Below, piece by piece: positions 1 to 8,872 of a stretch of DNA of 64,000 bases. This stretch comes from an uncultured Poribacteria bacterium (lineage in GTDB: Bacteria; Poribacteria; WGA-4E; WGA-3G), in the NCBI GenBank assembly GCA_951828385.1, contig OX639973.1:6116845-6180844 (forward strand), in the 5' to 3' direction. A program made the position numbers and the translations under genes. How positions within the stretch are numbered: the stretch's first letter is position 1; each line of letters begins with the position of its first letter. The notes under the pieces are model-generated. The model was not told the DNA's origin, ran no database searches, and saw only the letters and a program-made list of their open reading frames with translations.

Positions 1-33
1 GCAAATCCTGATTCAGACAACTGAGTACTGAAA

Positions 34-52
34 GATTTTTCGCAGAAAAATC
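34..52. repeat. Dispersed hairpin repeat, copy 1
   Basis: GATTTTTC-GCA-GAAAAATC is a perfect 8-bp inverted repeat with a 3-base loop, embedded in a longer shared block (ACTGAAAG on the left, GTACTGAC on the right). The same block recurs at 2433-2451, and a variant with compensatory changes is at 2381-2399. It is non-coding and lies upstream of the hflK promoter. Confidence 0.75.
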
Positions 53-55
53 GTA

Positions 56-81
56 CTGACGACTGATAACTGACAACTATT
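56..81 (+). repeat. 26-bp dispersed direct repeat, copy 1
   Basis: This 26-base block built of CTGA(C/T)AACTG-like units is identical to 60412-60437 just upstream of dprA. Its 15-base core CTGATAACTGACAAC (63-77) appears inverted at 2284-2298. Both direct copies sit in the 5' leader of a plus-strand gene. No function can be read from it. Confidence 0.7.
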
Positions 82-86
82 TCTCC

Positions 87-115
87 TTGACTGTTTTTGC
101 CAAAGGCGTTATGAT
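87..115 (+). promoter_or_regulatory. Sigma-70-type promoter for hflKC
   Basis: TTGACT at 87-92 and TATGAT at 110-115 are separated by 17 bases, 38 bases upstream of the hflK start codon. It directly follows the 26-bp dispersed repeat. Confidence 0.6.
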
Positions 116-153
116 TACTTTATTAGTACATATGACGAAAAAGGAGAATTCTT

Positions 154-1122
154 ATGCAAGACCTCCAAGAATTGATTACGCAGCAACCTTATAGGCATCT
201 CATCACTCCCAAAAGGGTGCTGATGGTGATCCTCGGCATTATAATCCTTGCGTGTTTAGCGACAAGTTTTTATACCGTCGAAGCAGACGAAATCGCGGTT
301 GTCCTGATGTTCGGGAAGTCTGTCCGGCAAGCCGAACCCGGGCTCCACTTCAAATTACCGCTCGGCATTGAGAGAGCCATTAACGTACCCGTCCGGAAAG
401 TCTTCAAAGAGGAGTTCGGTTTTCGGACGATTCGAGCAGGTGTGCGCACGCAGTACGACACCCGCGACTATTCAGAGGAATCGCTGCTACTCACGGGCGA
501 CCTGAGTATCGCTGATGTCGAATGGGTGGTTCAGTATAAAATCAAAGACCCGAAAATGTTCCTGTTCTCTGTCAGGAGTCCACAGCGGACTTTGCGCGAC
601 CTCTCAGAATCCGTAATGAGCCGAACCGTTGGTGACCGGACTGTCACGGAAGTGTTGACAGTGGGGCGTATCGAAGTTGCAGCGGAAGTTGAAGCACATC
701 TGCAGCAACTGCTTGATCTCTATCAGACAGGTTTAGATGTCGCAACGGTAACCCTGCAGGATGTCAATCCACCGGAAACCGTGAAAGCAGCGTTTAACGC
801 CGTGAACGAGGCGAAACAGGAGAAGGAGCGTTTAATCAACGAAGCGTGGCGCGATTACAACCAATCTGTCCCGAAATCAAAAGGGTTGGCAGCACAACAG
901 ATTTCGGAAGCACAAGGGTACGCCCTCAAACGCGTGAACGAGGCGCAAGGCGACGCGGATCGGTTCAAGGCGATTCGCACAGAATATCAGAAAGCGAAAG
1001 CCGTCACCCGCCGCCGCCTCTATCTCGAAGCGATGCAAGAAGTTTTACCACTCGTCAAGGAGATTTATATTATTGACGGTAAAACCACTTCACCTATCCC
1101 ACTTCTGCAACTCAATGAATGA
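154..1122 (+). CDS. hflK: HflK-type SPFH membrane protein
   Basis: This is a band-7/SPFH family protein of the HflK type. In characterised bacteria HflK and HflC form a membrane-anchored assembly around the FtsH protease and modulate its activity. Residues about 23-42 form one hydrophobic segment, followed by an SPFH domain to about residue 210 and an Ala/Glu/Lys-rich coiled coil (AQQISEAQGYALKRVNEAQG near 250). The 322-residue length is short against E. coli HflK because the Gly/Pro-rich N-terminal extension is missing. The ATG has an AAAGGAGA ribosome site. The stop overlaps the hflC start as ATGA, so the pair is translationally coupled. Confident for family; FtsH partnership is inferred. 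Confidence 0.9.
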   Translation: MQDLQELITQQPYRHLITPKRVLMVILGIIILACLATSFYTVEADEIAVVLMFGKSVRQAEPGLHFKLPLGIERAINVPVRKVFKEEFGFRTIRAGVRTQYDTRDYSEESLLLTGDLSIADVEWVVQYKIKDPKMFLFSVRSPQRTLRDLSESVMSRTVGDRTVTEVLTVGRIEVAAEVEAHLQQLLDLYQTGLDVATVTLQDVNPPETVKAAFNAVNEAKQEKERLINEAWRDYNQSVPKSKGLAAQQISEAQGYALKRVNEAQGDADRFKAIRTEYQKAKAVTRRRLYLEAMQEVLPLVKEIYIIDGKTTSPIPLLQLNE

Positions 1123-2108
1123 AAACCGTAAGGAAAATTAAAAACATGAGATCGAAAAAGATACTGATACCCGTGATTATCGTTGTAATTTTAGTACTCC
1201 CAGTCGCTGCAGGGATGTTCTATGTTGTCTATGAAGGTGAGCAGGTGGTTATTACCGAATTCGGTCGTCCTGTCGGGCAGCCTATTGTTACTGCCGGATT
1301 AAAAATCAAAACGCCTTTTATTCAGCAGGTGCATCGTTTCGAGAAACGTATCCTTGAATGGGACGGATCTCCGAACCAGATTCCGACGAAGGACAAACGG
1401 TTCATCTGGCTGGATACGACCGCGCGGTGGCGTATTAAAGATGCACTCAAGTTCTATCAAGCGCTCGGCACAGAACAGTTCGCACAATCCCGATTGGATG
1501 ACATCATCGATTCCGCAGCACGGGATTTGGTAACGGCACAACTCCTCATTGAAGTCGTCCGGGATTCAAATCGCGTCTTAAGCCTCGATCTGGAAGCACT
1601 CGAAGGAGAAGAGGGACAATCCGGGGAACCGTTGGAAGAGATTCAGATCGGCAGGGAACGGATTACACGCCTGATGCTTGAGAAAGTACAGGAGACGGTG
1701 CCGCAATACGGTATAGAACTCGTTGATGTTCAGATAAAACGCATTAACTACGTAGACGAAGTCCGCAAGAAAGTCTTTGACCAAATGATTTCGGAACGTC
1801 AACGTATCTCTGAGAAGTATAAATCGGAAGGTGCGGGTGAAGCCGCCGACATCATGGGGCAGAAAAAGAAGGAGTTAGACCGGATCCAATCTGAAGCCTA
1901 TAAGCAAGCAGAGCAGCTTAAGGGAGATGCCGATGCGCAGGCGATCCAGATTTACGCCGAAGCGCACGGTCAAGACCCGGAGTTCTACGCTTTTATTCAA
2001 ACCTTAGAGACCTATCGAAAGACAACCGGTGCCAGTACGAAGTTGATTCTCACAACGGATAGCGACCTCTATCGATATCTAAAAAACAGTGACGTGGTTG
2101 GGCGTTGA
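1119..2108 (+). CDS. hflC: HflC-type SPFH membrane protein
   Basis: This is the second SPFH protein of the pair and the presumed HflK partner in an FtsH-modulating complex. A hydrophobic anchor spans residues about 15-36. The phrase YEGEQVVITEFGRP at the start of the SPFH domain is typical of HflC, and the C-terminal half is a charged coiled coil (about 225-285). HflC-like wording IDSAARDLVTAQ is present. The first ATG overlaps the hflK stop. A second in-frame ATG at 1146, preceded by AAGGA, would shorten the protein by nine residues and is an equally good start. No ftsH gene is in the window, and no gene follows in the operon. Confidence 0.9.
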   Translation: MKTVRKIKNMRSKKILIPVIIVVILVLPVAAGMFYVVYEGEQVVITEFGRPVGQPIVTAGLKIKTPFIQQVHRFEKRILEWDGSPNQIPTKDKRFIWLDTTARWRIKDALKFYQALGTEQFAQSRLDDIIDSAARDLVTAQLLIEVVRDSNRVLSLDLEALEGEEGQSGEPLEEIQIGRERITRLMLEKVQETVPQYGIELVDVQIKRINYVDEVRKKVFDQMISERQRISEKYKSEGAGEAADIMGQKKKELDRIQSEAYKQAEQLKGDADAQAIQIYAEAHGQDPEFYAFIQTLETYRKTTGASTKLILTTDSDLYRYLKNSDVVGR

Positions 2109-2283
2109 GCGTCGCATTTTGAAGTGAATGCTGCTCTCAGCCAGCGCATCGCTGTTAACGCGTAGGTTGGGTAGAACGGAACTGAGAAGGTGGAGGTCGG
2201 TGTTCCAAACGCACTTCAAATCTAATACACTGCCATATTCTTCAAGAGTCCAGTGAAACCCAACTTCCGTTGTCAGAGGATTG

Positions 2284-2460
2284 GTTGTCAGTTATCAGAG
2301 GAATAGTTGTCAGTACTCAGTTGTCAGATTTCAGTTAAGAGGTTTTGGGAGTATCCGAGCTCTCTTTCTGGCAACTGAAAGGTTTTTCGCAGAAAAACCG
2401 CTCTGAAAACTGAAAACTACTGGCAACTGAAAGATTTTTCGCAGAAAAATCGTACTGACA
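2284..2460. repeat. Composite repeat cluster in the hflC / oxidoreductase gap
   Basis: The 357-base gap 2109-2465 holds no gene. From 2284 it contains inverted copies of the CTGATAACTGACAAC unit (GTTGTCAGTTATCAG at 2284-2298, related units to about 2330), then two hairpins: GGTTTTTC-GCA-GAAAAACC at 2381-2399 and GATTTTTC-GCA-GAAAAATC at 2433-2451. The outer arms are in opposite orientation, which gives a miniature-element look. The sequence from 2109 to 2283 shows nothing recognisable. Confidence 0.65.
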
Positions 2461-2465
2461 ACTAA

Positions 2466-3545
2466 TCAGTCTATTTCCCATTCATTTAAACCGATAGGCA
2501 CAGGATCCGGACGTTCCGTTGTGCTTTCGATGACGACGTGTTCGCCGGTTTCGGAAGATTTATCGAAGGCACACATCACCTCAAGCACGTGATATGCCAA
2601 CGCGCCGTTTGCGCGATGCTCGCGTCCGGATTGGATCGCCGACACCATATCAATCACCCCAATCATCCGAGCGTTGTTCGGGAAACGGATTTCTTCTTCT
2701 TCCCAATTGCCGCCTGCCGGGCACACATTTACGGGACCCCCAAACCCGTTCGGGTCAGGGACCGTCATTGAGCCGGTTTCACCGTAGATTTCGATACACG
2801 GGAGACTGTGCCGCCACATATCGAAACTCATAATCATTGTGATAATCGCGCCGTTCTGGAATTCGATGGTACCCGTGAGGTGCGTCGTGATTTTGACGGG
2901 GATCTTCAAACCACGCACCGCTTGACTCGTTGCGATGCGTTCTTCAAAGGTTTTCGCGGTAATCGCAGCGACACGTTTGACGGGACCGAGAATATTCACG
3001 AGTGCGGTCACGTAGTAAGGGCCCATATCTAACATCGGTCCGCCGCCGATGTCATAATAAAAGGCGGGATTCGGATGCCAACTTTCGTGTCCATGTCCGC
3101 ACATGAAGGCAGTGCCAGCAATCGGTCTACCGATTTTACCGGCATCCAGTGCCTGCCGAGAAGTCTGGATGCCTGCACCGAGGAAGGTATCCGGTGCGGA
3201 TCCGACGCGGCATCCTTTTTCAGCGGCAGTCTCAATGAGTTGTTTGCCGCTTTCGGTATCCACGCCGAGCGGTTTCTCGCTGTAGACGTGCTTACCGGCT
3301 TCCAAGACTTGTAAACCGACTTCGACGTGTGCCCTCGGGATCGTGAGGTTCACGACGAGTTCTATCTCTGGATCTGCAAGCAAGTCATCGACGGTGCATG
3401 CGTGGGAATTGTATCTTTTGGCTTGTGCTTGTGCTGCTTCCATTCGGAGGTCAGCGCAGGCTTTGATTTCTAAAATGTCGGTTCTTCGCGCGCCTTCAAA
3501 ATAGGCACTACTGATCGTTCCACAACCGATAATTCCAATTTTCAT
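2466..3545 (-). CDS. Gfo/Idh/MocA-family oxidoreductase
   Basis: This is a predicted NAD(P)-dependent sugar or cyclitol dehydrogenase of the Gfo/Idh/MocA family, cytoplasmic. The N-terminus carries the Rossmann dinucleotide motif GIIGCGTISSAYFEG. The family's EKPLGVD motif lies near residue 95, with the substrate-binding alpha/beta domain after about residue 120. DIGGGPMLDMGPYYV near 165-180 matches the family's D-x-G-x-H region, but Tyr-Tyr follows where His is common. At 359 residues the length is normal. The gene stands alone on the minus strand behind an AAAGGT ribosome site. The substrate cannot be told from sequence. Such genes are abundant in sugar-degrading uncultured bacteria, and nearby catabolic genes fit that. 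Confidence 0.88.
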   Translation of the reverse strand: MKIGIIGCGTISSAYFEGARRTDILEIKACADLRMEAAQAQAKRYNSHACTVDDLLADPEIELVVNLTIPRAHVEVGLQVLEAGKHVYSEKPLGVDTESGKQLIETAAEKGCRVGSAPDTFLGAGIQTSRQALDAGKIGRPIAGTAFMCGHGHESWHPNPAFYYDIGGGPMLDMGPYYVTALVNILGPVKRVAAITAKTFEERIATSQAVRGLKIPVKITTHLTGTIEFQNGAIITMIMSFDMWRHSLPCIEIYGETGSMTVPDPNGFGGPVNVCPAGGNWEEEEIRFPNNARMIGVIDMVSAIQSGREHRANGALAYHVLEVMCAFDKSSETGEHVVIESTTERPDPVPIGLNEWEID

Positions 3546-3683
3546 GTTTTATTTTACCTTTCGGGTGTTTTCTCAATTACGAATTGACGAGTTAAGTCTG
3601 TGTGTATTGTATCAGTTGTCTCGGATATTGGCAAGATTTTAGAGTCGTTTTCCAGAGCCATTCAGTTTTCGGTCAAAAAGGAG

Positions 3684-3712
3684 TTGCCAATTGTCTATAA
3701 GTGTAGTATAAT
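3684..3712 (+). promoter_or_regulatory. Sigma-70-type promoter
   Basis: TTGCCA at 3684-3689 and TATAAT at 3707-3712 with a 17-base spacer, upstream of the 266-residue unknown gene. A GGAGG ribosome site follows at 3753-3757. Confidence 0.7.
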
Positions 3713-3765
3713 CTGATATTAAAACCGTCCTGTACACGACAGAAAACTGCCCGGAGGTATTCAGC

Positions 3766-4566
3766 ATGGAACAGCAAAAGCATCGGAGACCCGCGCGTAA
3801 TTTTACGATCAGAAAAGGGGGATACATCACTAAATCCCAACTCGGAAAACGTGGCACGATTCTCCCTGAATCCCAACTCCATGATTTTGAAGTCAAAAGA
3901 AAATTAGGGAGAACGGTAGAGGGTGTTACTGTGATTACAGTAGAGGATTTAAACACGGTTCGCCTCTTTCGTTACAACGATATTGAGAAAGCAGAAAAAG
4001 AATTGATGCTTGAGAATTTCCACGATGTCTCAATGCGAAAAAGTTTCTGCGAGATTTGGAATATAGAAATGGAAGTCCATCCCGACACCCACTTCTCGCA
4101 CGAAGAATTGTTGAGGCGTGGACATTGGACACCCGAACGCGTACAGAGATTCTTGTCGTGTGAGTCTTTTGCTATGCCCTTTTTAGGAGGACGCTTAACC
4201 TATCCAATTTATCTAAAATCCGATGTTCGCAAAGTCGAACGTTCAGACGATTTCAAAATGTTGTGGCAAACCGAAAAACAGCAGAAAGCTGCAGCGCGCA
4301 AGGCAGTGCGTGAAAAAGAAAAAATCACCCAGACACGGCTCATCTCTGAACGTGGTTGGACAAAAGGGCTCATCAACGAATTGTTAGGCGAACCCGATGT
4401 TTTTGTAGATAACCCGCATTATAAATCTGCGGCTCCCATGCGTTTGTACTTCTTGGATCGTGTTAAACATATTGAACAGACAAGCGATGTGTTTAAAGCG
4501 CGGCGGAAGGATCGGCAAAAATCCCCCATCAAGAGGCGAAACCAGTCGAATTCCCCCAACACTTAA
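3766..4566 (+). CDS. Unknown protein with a duplicated WT...R-V-x-x-E module
   Basis: I do not recognise a named family. The protein is basic and has no signal or membrane segment, so it is probably cytoplasmic. Two stretches align with each other. The first, about residues 120-165, runs from GHWTPERVQRFL through YPIYLKSDVRKVERSDDFK. The second, about residues 195-245, runs from RGWTKGLINELLGEPD through APMRLYFLDRVKHIEQTSDVF. Both have W-T, a helix ending in a leucine, an (I/L)Y(L/F) core and V-(R/K)-x-(V/I)-E. The second copy also has the phrase NPHYKSAAPM. The linker between them is a Lys/Glu-rich helix, and the tail is Arg/Lys-rich. A nucleic-acid role is possible but unproven. It has its own promoter and a GGAGG site. 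Confidence 0.8.
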   Translation: MEQQKHRRPARNFTIRKGGYITKSQLGKRGTILPESQLHDFEVKRKLGRTVEGVTVITVEDLNTVRLFRYNDIEKAEKELMLENFHDVSMRKSFCEIWNIEMEVHPDTHFSHEELLRRGHWTPERVQRFLSCESFAMPFLGGRLTYPIYLKSDVRKVERSDDFKMLWQTEKQQKAAARKAVREKEKITQTRLISERGWTKGLINELLGEPDVFVDNPHYKSAAPMRLYFLDRVKHIEQTSDVFKARRKDRQKSPIKRRNQSNSPNT

Positions 4567-4605
4567 TTGAACTTAACGTGCGTTTGATTATCAGTAAAAA
4601 AACAA

Positions 4606-4634
4606 TTGACAGGCTATAGGTTTGTTGATACGAT
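4606..4634 (+). promoter_or_regulatory. Probable promoter for malate synthase
   Basis: TTGACA at 4606-4611 and TACGAT at 4629-4634 with 17 bases between. A second TTGACA occurs at 4638-4643 without a clear -10 match. The leader to the start codon is about 90 bases. Confidence 0.45.
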
Positions 4635-4729
4635 AATTGACAATTAATACAAGATTGGTTGTCGGTACAACGAAGCATCGGCTAACCGAAACCAACATCT
4701 TAACAGCACCTTGGAAGGGAGAGAATAGC

Positions 4730-6913
4730 ATGGGACACCGAATTGAAATCGGTAATCTCAAAATAGATGCAGATTTGTACGCGTTAGTCAGAGATGAAAT
4801 TGCACCCGACACTGGTGTAGAAGCAGATGCCTTCTGGAAAGCGTTCGGCGACATCGTTGCGGCATTCGCACCAGAAAACAAGGCACTCTTGGAGAAACGG
4901 GATACGCTCCAACAACAGATCAACGCGTGGCATCTGGCGCGCAAAGATGAGCCCCTGGACGGTGAGGCGTATTCGGCGTTCCTTACGGAAATCGGTTATC
5001 TACTCCCTGAAGGCCGAGATTTTACCGTGATTACCGAGGATGTTGACGTAGAGATTTCGCTGATCTCAGGGCCACAACTCGTTGTCCCGACCGATAATGC
5101 CCGTTATGCTCTAAATGCAGCGAACGCCCGCTGGGGAAGCCTCTACGATGCACTCTACGGCACCGATGTGATTGATGAATCGGAGGGGGCTACGCGGAGT
5201 GCTACCTATAATCCGATCCGAGGTGCGAAAGTCATCGCATACACTGAACAATTTTTAGATGAAATGACAGGACTTGAAACTGGGAGTTTCTCTGATATTA
5301 CGCAATTTTCCCTCAAAACCGTTCAGAACGAGCAACAATTGCGCGCGACACTCAGTGATGGCAGTGAGGCAGGTTTAGCAGATCCAACCAAATTCGCTGG
5401 CTTTGCAGAGGACAACGGCGCACTCAGGACGATTTTACTTCAAAATCATGGACTGCACATTGAAATACAGATAGATCCCGAACATCCCGTCGGAAAAATG
5501 CACCCCGCCGGTGTATCGGATGTGATCCTTGAGTCCGCAATCACAACAATCCAGGATTGTGAGGACTCTGTCGCTGCAGTGGATGCCGCCGATAAGGTAC
5601 GCATCTATAGCAACTGGAACGGGATTATGAAGGGGACGTTGGAGACAACTTTTGAGAAAAATGGTCAGATGCTGACCCGTCGCCTCGCACCGGATAAGGC
5701 GTTTACCGCCCCTGATGGAAGCACATTGACGCTACCCGGTCGGAGCCTCCTCCTCATTCGGAATGTTGGACTCCACATGTACACGGATGCCGTCACGACA
5801 ACAGACGATGAAGATATTCCCGAAGGTATCCTTGATGCGATGGTAACCAGCTTCGCCGCGATGCATGACATACGAGGCAACAGTTCCCGCACCAATAGCA
5901 AAACGGGCAGTATCTATATCGTCAAACCGAAGTTCCACGGACCCGAAGAAGTGGATATGACGATCCGATTGTTTGAGTGGATAGAATCCGCACTTGGACT
6001 CCCGACGAATACCATTAAGATCGGGATTATGGATGAGGAACGGCGGACGACTGTCAATCTCAAAGAGGCGATTCGGGTGGCGAGCGAACGACTCGTCTTT
6101 ATTAATACCGGATTTTTGGATAGAACCGGCGATGAAATCCATACGAGCATGGAAGCGGGACCGATGATCCCCAAAATGGACATTCGCAACGAACCCTGGA
6201 TGCTCGCTTATGAAGATTGGAACGTCGATATCGGAATTGAAACCGCGTTGCTCGGCACTGCACAGATCGGGAAGGGGATGTGGACGAAACCTGACCACAT
6301 GGCAGAGATGGTTGAAACGAAGGTGAATCATCCGTTGGCGGGTGCGACAACGGCGTGGGTGCCGTCACCGACAGCCGCAACGCTGCATGCGATGCACTAC
6401 CACCGGGTTGACGTTGGCAATTGGATAAAAGAATTAGCGGCGAGACAGCGCGCGAGTTTAGCAGATCTGTTGACACCGCCGCTATTGAAGGACCGCGAAT
6501 TAAAACCCGATGAGATTCAGCGCGAGTTGGATAACAATGCACAAGGGATCTTAGGCTACGTCGTGCGATGGGTGGACCAGGGGATCGGCTGCTCGAAGAT
6601 ACCGGATATTAACAACGTCGGTTTGATGGAGGATCGGGCGACACTGCGGATTTCGAGTCAACATATCGCCAATTGGCTCCACCACGGGATTGTCACGAAG
6701 GCGCAAGTCACCGAAACCTTCCAACGGATGGCGAAGATCGTTGACCAACAGAACACCGGTGACCCGAACTATCGGGATATGTCGCCAAATTATGAGCAGA
6801 GTATCGCGTTTCAAGCGGCTTTAGACTTGGTGTTTAAGGGGTGTGAGGTGCCGAACGGGTATACGGAGTTTGTTTTACATCCACGCCGCCGAGAAGTGAA
6901 GGCAGGCGGTTAG
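4730..6913 (+). CDS. glcB: Malate synthase G
   Basis: The enzyme condenses glyoxylate with acetyl-CoA to malate, completing the glyoxylate bypass or glycolate use. At 727 residues it has the length of the monomeric G isoform rather than the A isoform of about 530. Isoform-typical stretches include [17 protein letters not shown] near 125, the TIM-barrel segment [18 protein letters not shown] near 430, [20 protein letters not shown] near 460, GKGMWTKPD near 515 and [13 protein letters not shown] near 645. The start at 4730 follows AAGGGAGAG; an upstream in-frame ATG would add 31 poorly conserved residues. No isocitrate lyase or glycolate oxidase gene is in the window, so the glyoxylate source is not visible. 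A strong terminator follows. Confidence 0.95.
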   Translation: MGHRIEIGNLKIDADLYALVRDEIAPDTGVEADAFWKAFGDIVAAFAPENKALLEKRDTLQQQINAWHLARKDEPLDGEAYSAFLTEIGYLLPEGRDFTVITEDVDVEISLISGPQLVVPTDNARYALNAANARWGSLYDALYGTDVIDESEGATRSATYNPIRGAKVIAYTEQFLDEMTGLETGSFSDITQFSLKTVQNEQQLRATLSDGSEAGLADPTKFAGFAEDNGALRTILLQNHGLHIEIQIDPEHPVGKMHPAGVSDVILESAITTIQDCEDSVAAVDAADKVRIYSNWNGIMKGTLETTFEKNGQMLTRRLAPDKAFTAPDGSTLTLPGRSLLLIRNVGLHMYTDAVTTTDDEDIPEGILDAMVTSFAAMHDIRGNSSRTNSKTGSIYIVKPKFHGPEEVDMTIRLFEWIESALGLPTNTIKIGIMDEERRTTVNLKEAIRVASERLVFINTGFLDRTGDEIHTSMEAGPMIPKMDIRNEPWMLAYEDWNVDIGIETALLGTAQIGKGMWTKPDHMAEMVETKVNHPLAGATTAWVPSPTAATLHAMHYHRVDVGNWIKELAARQRASLADLLTPPLLKDRELKPDEIQRELDNNAQGILGYVVRWVDQGIGCSKIPDINNVGLMEDRATLRISSQHIANWLHHGIVTKAQVTETFQRMAKIVDQQNTGDPNYRDMSPNYEQSIAFQAALDLVFKGCEVPNGYTEFVLHPRRREVKAGG

Positions 6914-6944
6914 GCAAATGACAGGACGCTAAAAAGACGAAAGA

Positions 6945-6983
6945 GGGGAAGGGGGAAAATGCCGCCTTCCCCTTTTCTTTTTT
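6945..6983. terminator. Intrinsic terminator between convergent genes
   Basis: GGGGAAGG (6945-6952) pairs perfectly with CCTTCCCC (6965-6972), followed by TTTTCTTTTTT. It ends malate synthase. The complementary strand also gives a T-rich run after the stem, so it may serve the minus-strand amidohydrolase as well. Confidence 0.85.
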
Positions 6984-6994
6984 AAGTGTTTTTC

Positions 6995-7849
6995 TTATGA
7001 ATCGAGTCTGTAAAATTTGATGGCGTTGTCACGGAAAAGGTTCCGCAACGCCTCGGATGAACAGCCGGATACCGCATCTTTCAAGGTCTGCACCCAACGA
7101 GGATAATCGCTAGCTTGTGTGGAAACGGGCCAGTCGCTGCCGTATATAACACGATCAAAACCGAAACAGCTGATAACGTGTTCAATATACGGTTGTAGGT
7201 CGGCAGGTGTCCACTTCTCAAGATCCGCCTCTGTTACCAAACCTGATATTTTGCAATGAACATTCGGGAACGCCGCGAGGGTCGCGATCTCCTGTTTCCA
7301 CGGATCAAAAAGTTGATGCTTGATGTCCGGTTTGCCGATATGATCTAAAATAAATTGGACATGCGGACACTGTTCGACAAGTCGAATCGCATTGGCGAGT
7401 TGTGGATGGAAGATACAGATGTCGAAACTCAATCCGTAGCGAGAGAGCACTTTGACACCACTGACAAAGTTGGGTTGGATACAGAAATCAACGCTTTCGG
7501 ATTGGATGAGGCGACGGATCCCTTTGACAAGCCGGTTCTCTGCCAATTTTTCGACAAAGGGTGCCACCTGTTCTCCCTCTTCGAGCGGTGCCCACGCAAC
7601 GATCCCTCGAATCCGAGGATCTACCGCCGCGAGCGAGGTAACCCACGCTGTCTCTTTCAAACCGTCATCCGGGTGTGTGTCGCATTGGACAAAGACGATG
7701 GATTCAATTTCCAACGCACCGTACGCTGCAATATAATCTTTTAGGAGATAAGCTCTATTTAATGTCGGGACTTCCGCAAGCCATGGATAGCGCAACTGTT
7801 TCGGGTGCCAGAGATGAACGTGTGTGTCAACAATCGGGAATTTCTCCAT
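6995..7849 (-). CDS. Amidohydrolase-family lactonase-like protein
   Basis: This is a TIM-barrel metal hydrolase of the amidohydrolase 2 family, in the group that contains L-fucono-, L-rhamnono- and related sugar-acid lactonases. The first metal site VDTHVHLWHP is at residues 7-16. Later elements are GIRRLIQ near 115, FILDHIGKPD near 165 and the C-terminal metal motif YGSDWPVS near 235. Its 284 residues fit the family. The start at 7849 has an AAGGAG site; a longer in-frame start adds 21 residues without a ribosome site. The neighbouring ThuA-like and PhyH-like genes face away, so no operon is implied. A sugar-acid lactone substrate is inferred from family only. Confidence 0.85.
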   Translation of the reverse strand: MEKFPIVDTHVHLWHPKQLRYPWLAEVPTLNRAYLLKDYIAAYGALEIESIVFVQCDTHPDDGLKETAWVTSLAAVDPRIRGIVAWAPLEEGEQVAPFVEKLAENRLVKGIRRLIQSESVDFCIQPNFVSGVKVLSRYGLSFDICIFHPQLANAIRLVEQCPHVQFILDHIGKPDIKHQLFDPWKQEIATLAAFPNVHCKISGLVTEADLEKWTPADLQPYIEHVISCFGFDRVIYGSDWPVSTQASDYPRWVQTLKDAVSGCSSEALRNLFRDNAIKFYRLDS

Positions 7850-7923
7850 TGAGTCGCTCCTTTTTTGGATTTGGATTTGAGGTATTTTAGTGTTTCTTTC
7901 TGTGATTGTCAAGTATTAAAAAA

Positions 7924-7952
7924 TTGACATCCACAAGGAGAACGTGTATAAT
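7924..7952 (+). promoter_or_regulatory. Consensus sigma-70 promoter for the ThuA/PhyH pair
   Basis: TTGACA at 7924-7929 and TATAAT at 7947-7952 are separated by exactly 17 bases. This is a full-consensus promoter, so the downstream genes are probably expressed strongly unless repressed. Confidence 0.8.
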
Positions 7953-8008
7953 ACTTTAGCATTGCGATAAAGATATTTTCTGTTTTTTACTTTACAGAGG
8001 AGTGGGAT

Positions 8009-8812
8009 ATGTCAAAAAAATCTCGAATTGTTATGGTGGCAGGCAGCGCGAGTCATGGCGGCGGTTCGCATGAACACCCCGCTGGATGCGCCCTTTTCGC
8101 GGATCTATTGAACAAAAATGTTGAGGGTGTGGAAGCCGTGGTCTCTCAAGGCTGGCCCGAAGACCCAGAAACTTTCGCAGATACAGATGCAATCATTGTT
8201 TATTCTGATGGAGGGGCTGGACACCTTAGCATTCCACATTTTCAGCAGATCTCTGAACTGATGGAGCAAGGCGTTGGACTTGCGATGTTGCACTATGCAG
8301 TCGAAGTACCGAAAGGCGAACCCGGAGATCGCTTCTTGGGATGGATCGGCGGCTACTTTGATACGCATCTTTCGGTCAACCCGCACTGGACGGCAACGTT
8401 CATCGGATTTCCTGAACACCCGATCACTCGCGGTTTGGAACCGTTCTCATTGGAAGATGAGTGGTACTACCACATGCGGTTCCGTGAGAATATGCAAGGT
8501 GTGACACCCCTGTTGAGCGCGATCGCACCTGAATCAACGCTCGAAAGACCCGATGGACCCCATAGCGGCAACCCGCACGTCCGCGCATCGGTGGCAAATG
8601 GCGAACCACAACATTTGGCGTGGTGTGTAGAGCGTCCGGATGGCGGACGCGGGTTCGGGTTTACCGGTGGACATTACCACAGCAAATGGGGAGATGACCA
8701 GATGCGTAAACTTATCCTCAACGCAATCGCATGGACAGCCAAGTTGGAAATCCCTGAAGGCGGTATCTCGACACCAACACCGACGGAAGCGGAATTGGAC
8801 GCGTATCTATAG
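8009..8812 (+). CDS. ThuA-like domain protein
   Basis: This is a trehalose-utilisation ThuA-like protein with a glutamine-amidotransferase-like fold. The family is implicated in oxidised-sugar metabolism, but the reaction is poorly defined. Visible features are the N-terminal strand and loop IVMVAGSASHGGGSHEH, the stretch YSDGGAGHLS near 72 and GVGLAMLHYAVEVPKGEPG near 91-109. The segment GGYFDTHLSVNPHW is near 115-130, and FTGGHYHSKWGDD near 220 is typical of the ThuA C-terminus. The length of 267 residues is normal. There is no signal peptide. A GAGGAGTGGG ribosome site precedes the ATG. It is followed after 60 bases by the PhyH-like gene on the same strand, with a hairpin between. Confidence 0.88.
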   Translation: MSKKSRIVMVAGSASHGGGSHEHPAGCALFADLLNKNVEGVEAVVSQGWPEDPETFADTDAIIVYSDGGAGHLSIPHFQQISELMEQGVGLAMLHYAVEVPKGEPGDRFLGWIGGYFDTHLSVNPHWTATFIGFPEHPITRGLEPFSLEDEWYYHMRFRENMQGVTPLLSAIAPESTLERPDGPHSGNPHVRASVANGEPQHLAWCVERPDGGRGFGFTGGHYHSKWGDDQMRKLILNAIAWTAKLEIPEGGISTPTPTEAELDAYL

Positions 8813-8830
8813 GCGCAGCTTCATTCTATG

Positions 8831-8851
8831 GGTGCGGTTTTCAACCGCACC
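8831..8851. repeat. GGTGCGGTT hairpin repeat
   Basis: GGTGCGGTT (8831-8839) pairs with AACCGCACC (8843-8851) around a 3-base loop. It belongs to a dispersed family with further copies at 13158, 24922 and 44126. It lies between the ThuA-like stop and the PhyH-like start and has no T-run, so it is not a standard terminator. Confidence 0.75.
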
Positions 8852-8872
8852 TACTGGCTCAGGAGACAGAAC

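Noticed and set aside
3639-3956. Minus-strand 105-codon frame antisense to the start of the 266-residue gene
   Set aside because: No ribosome site, overlaps a promoter and a better supported gene, and the translation is low-complexity.
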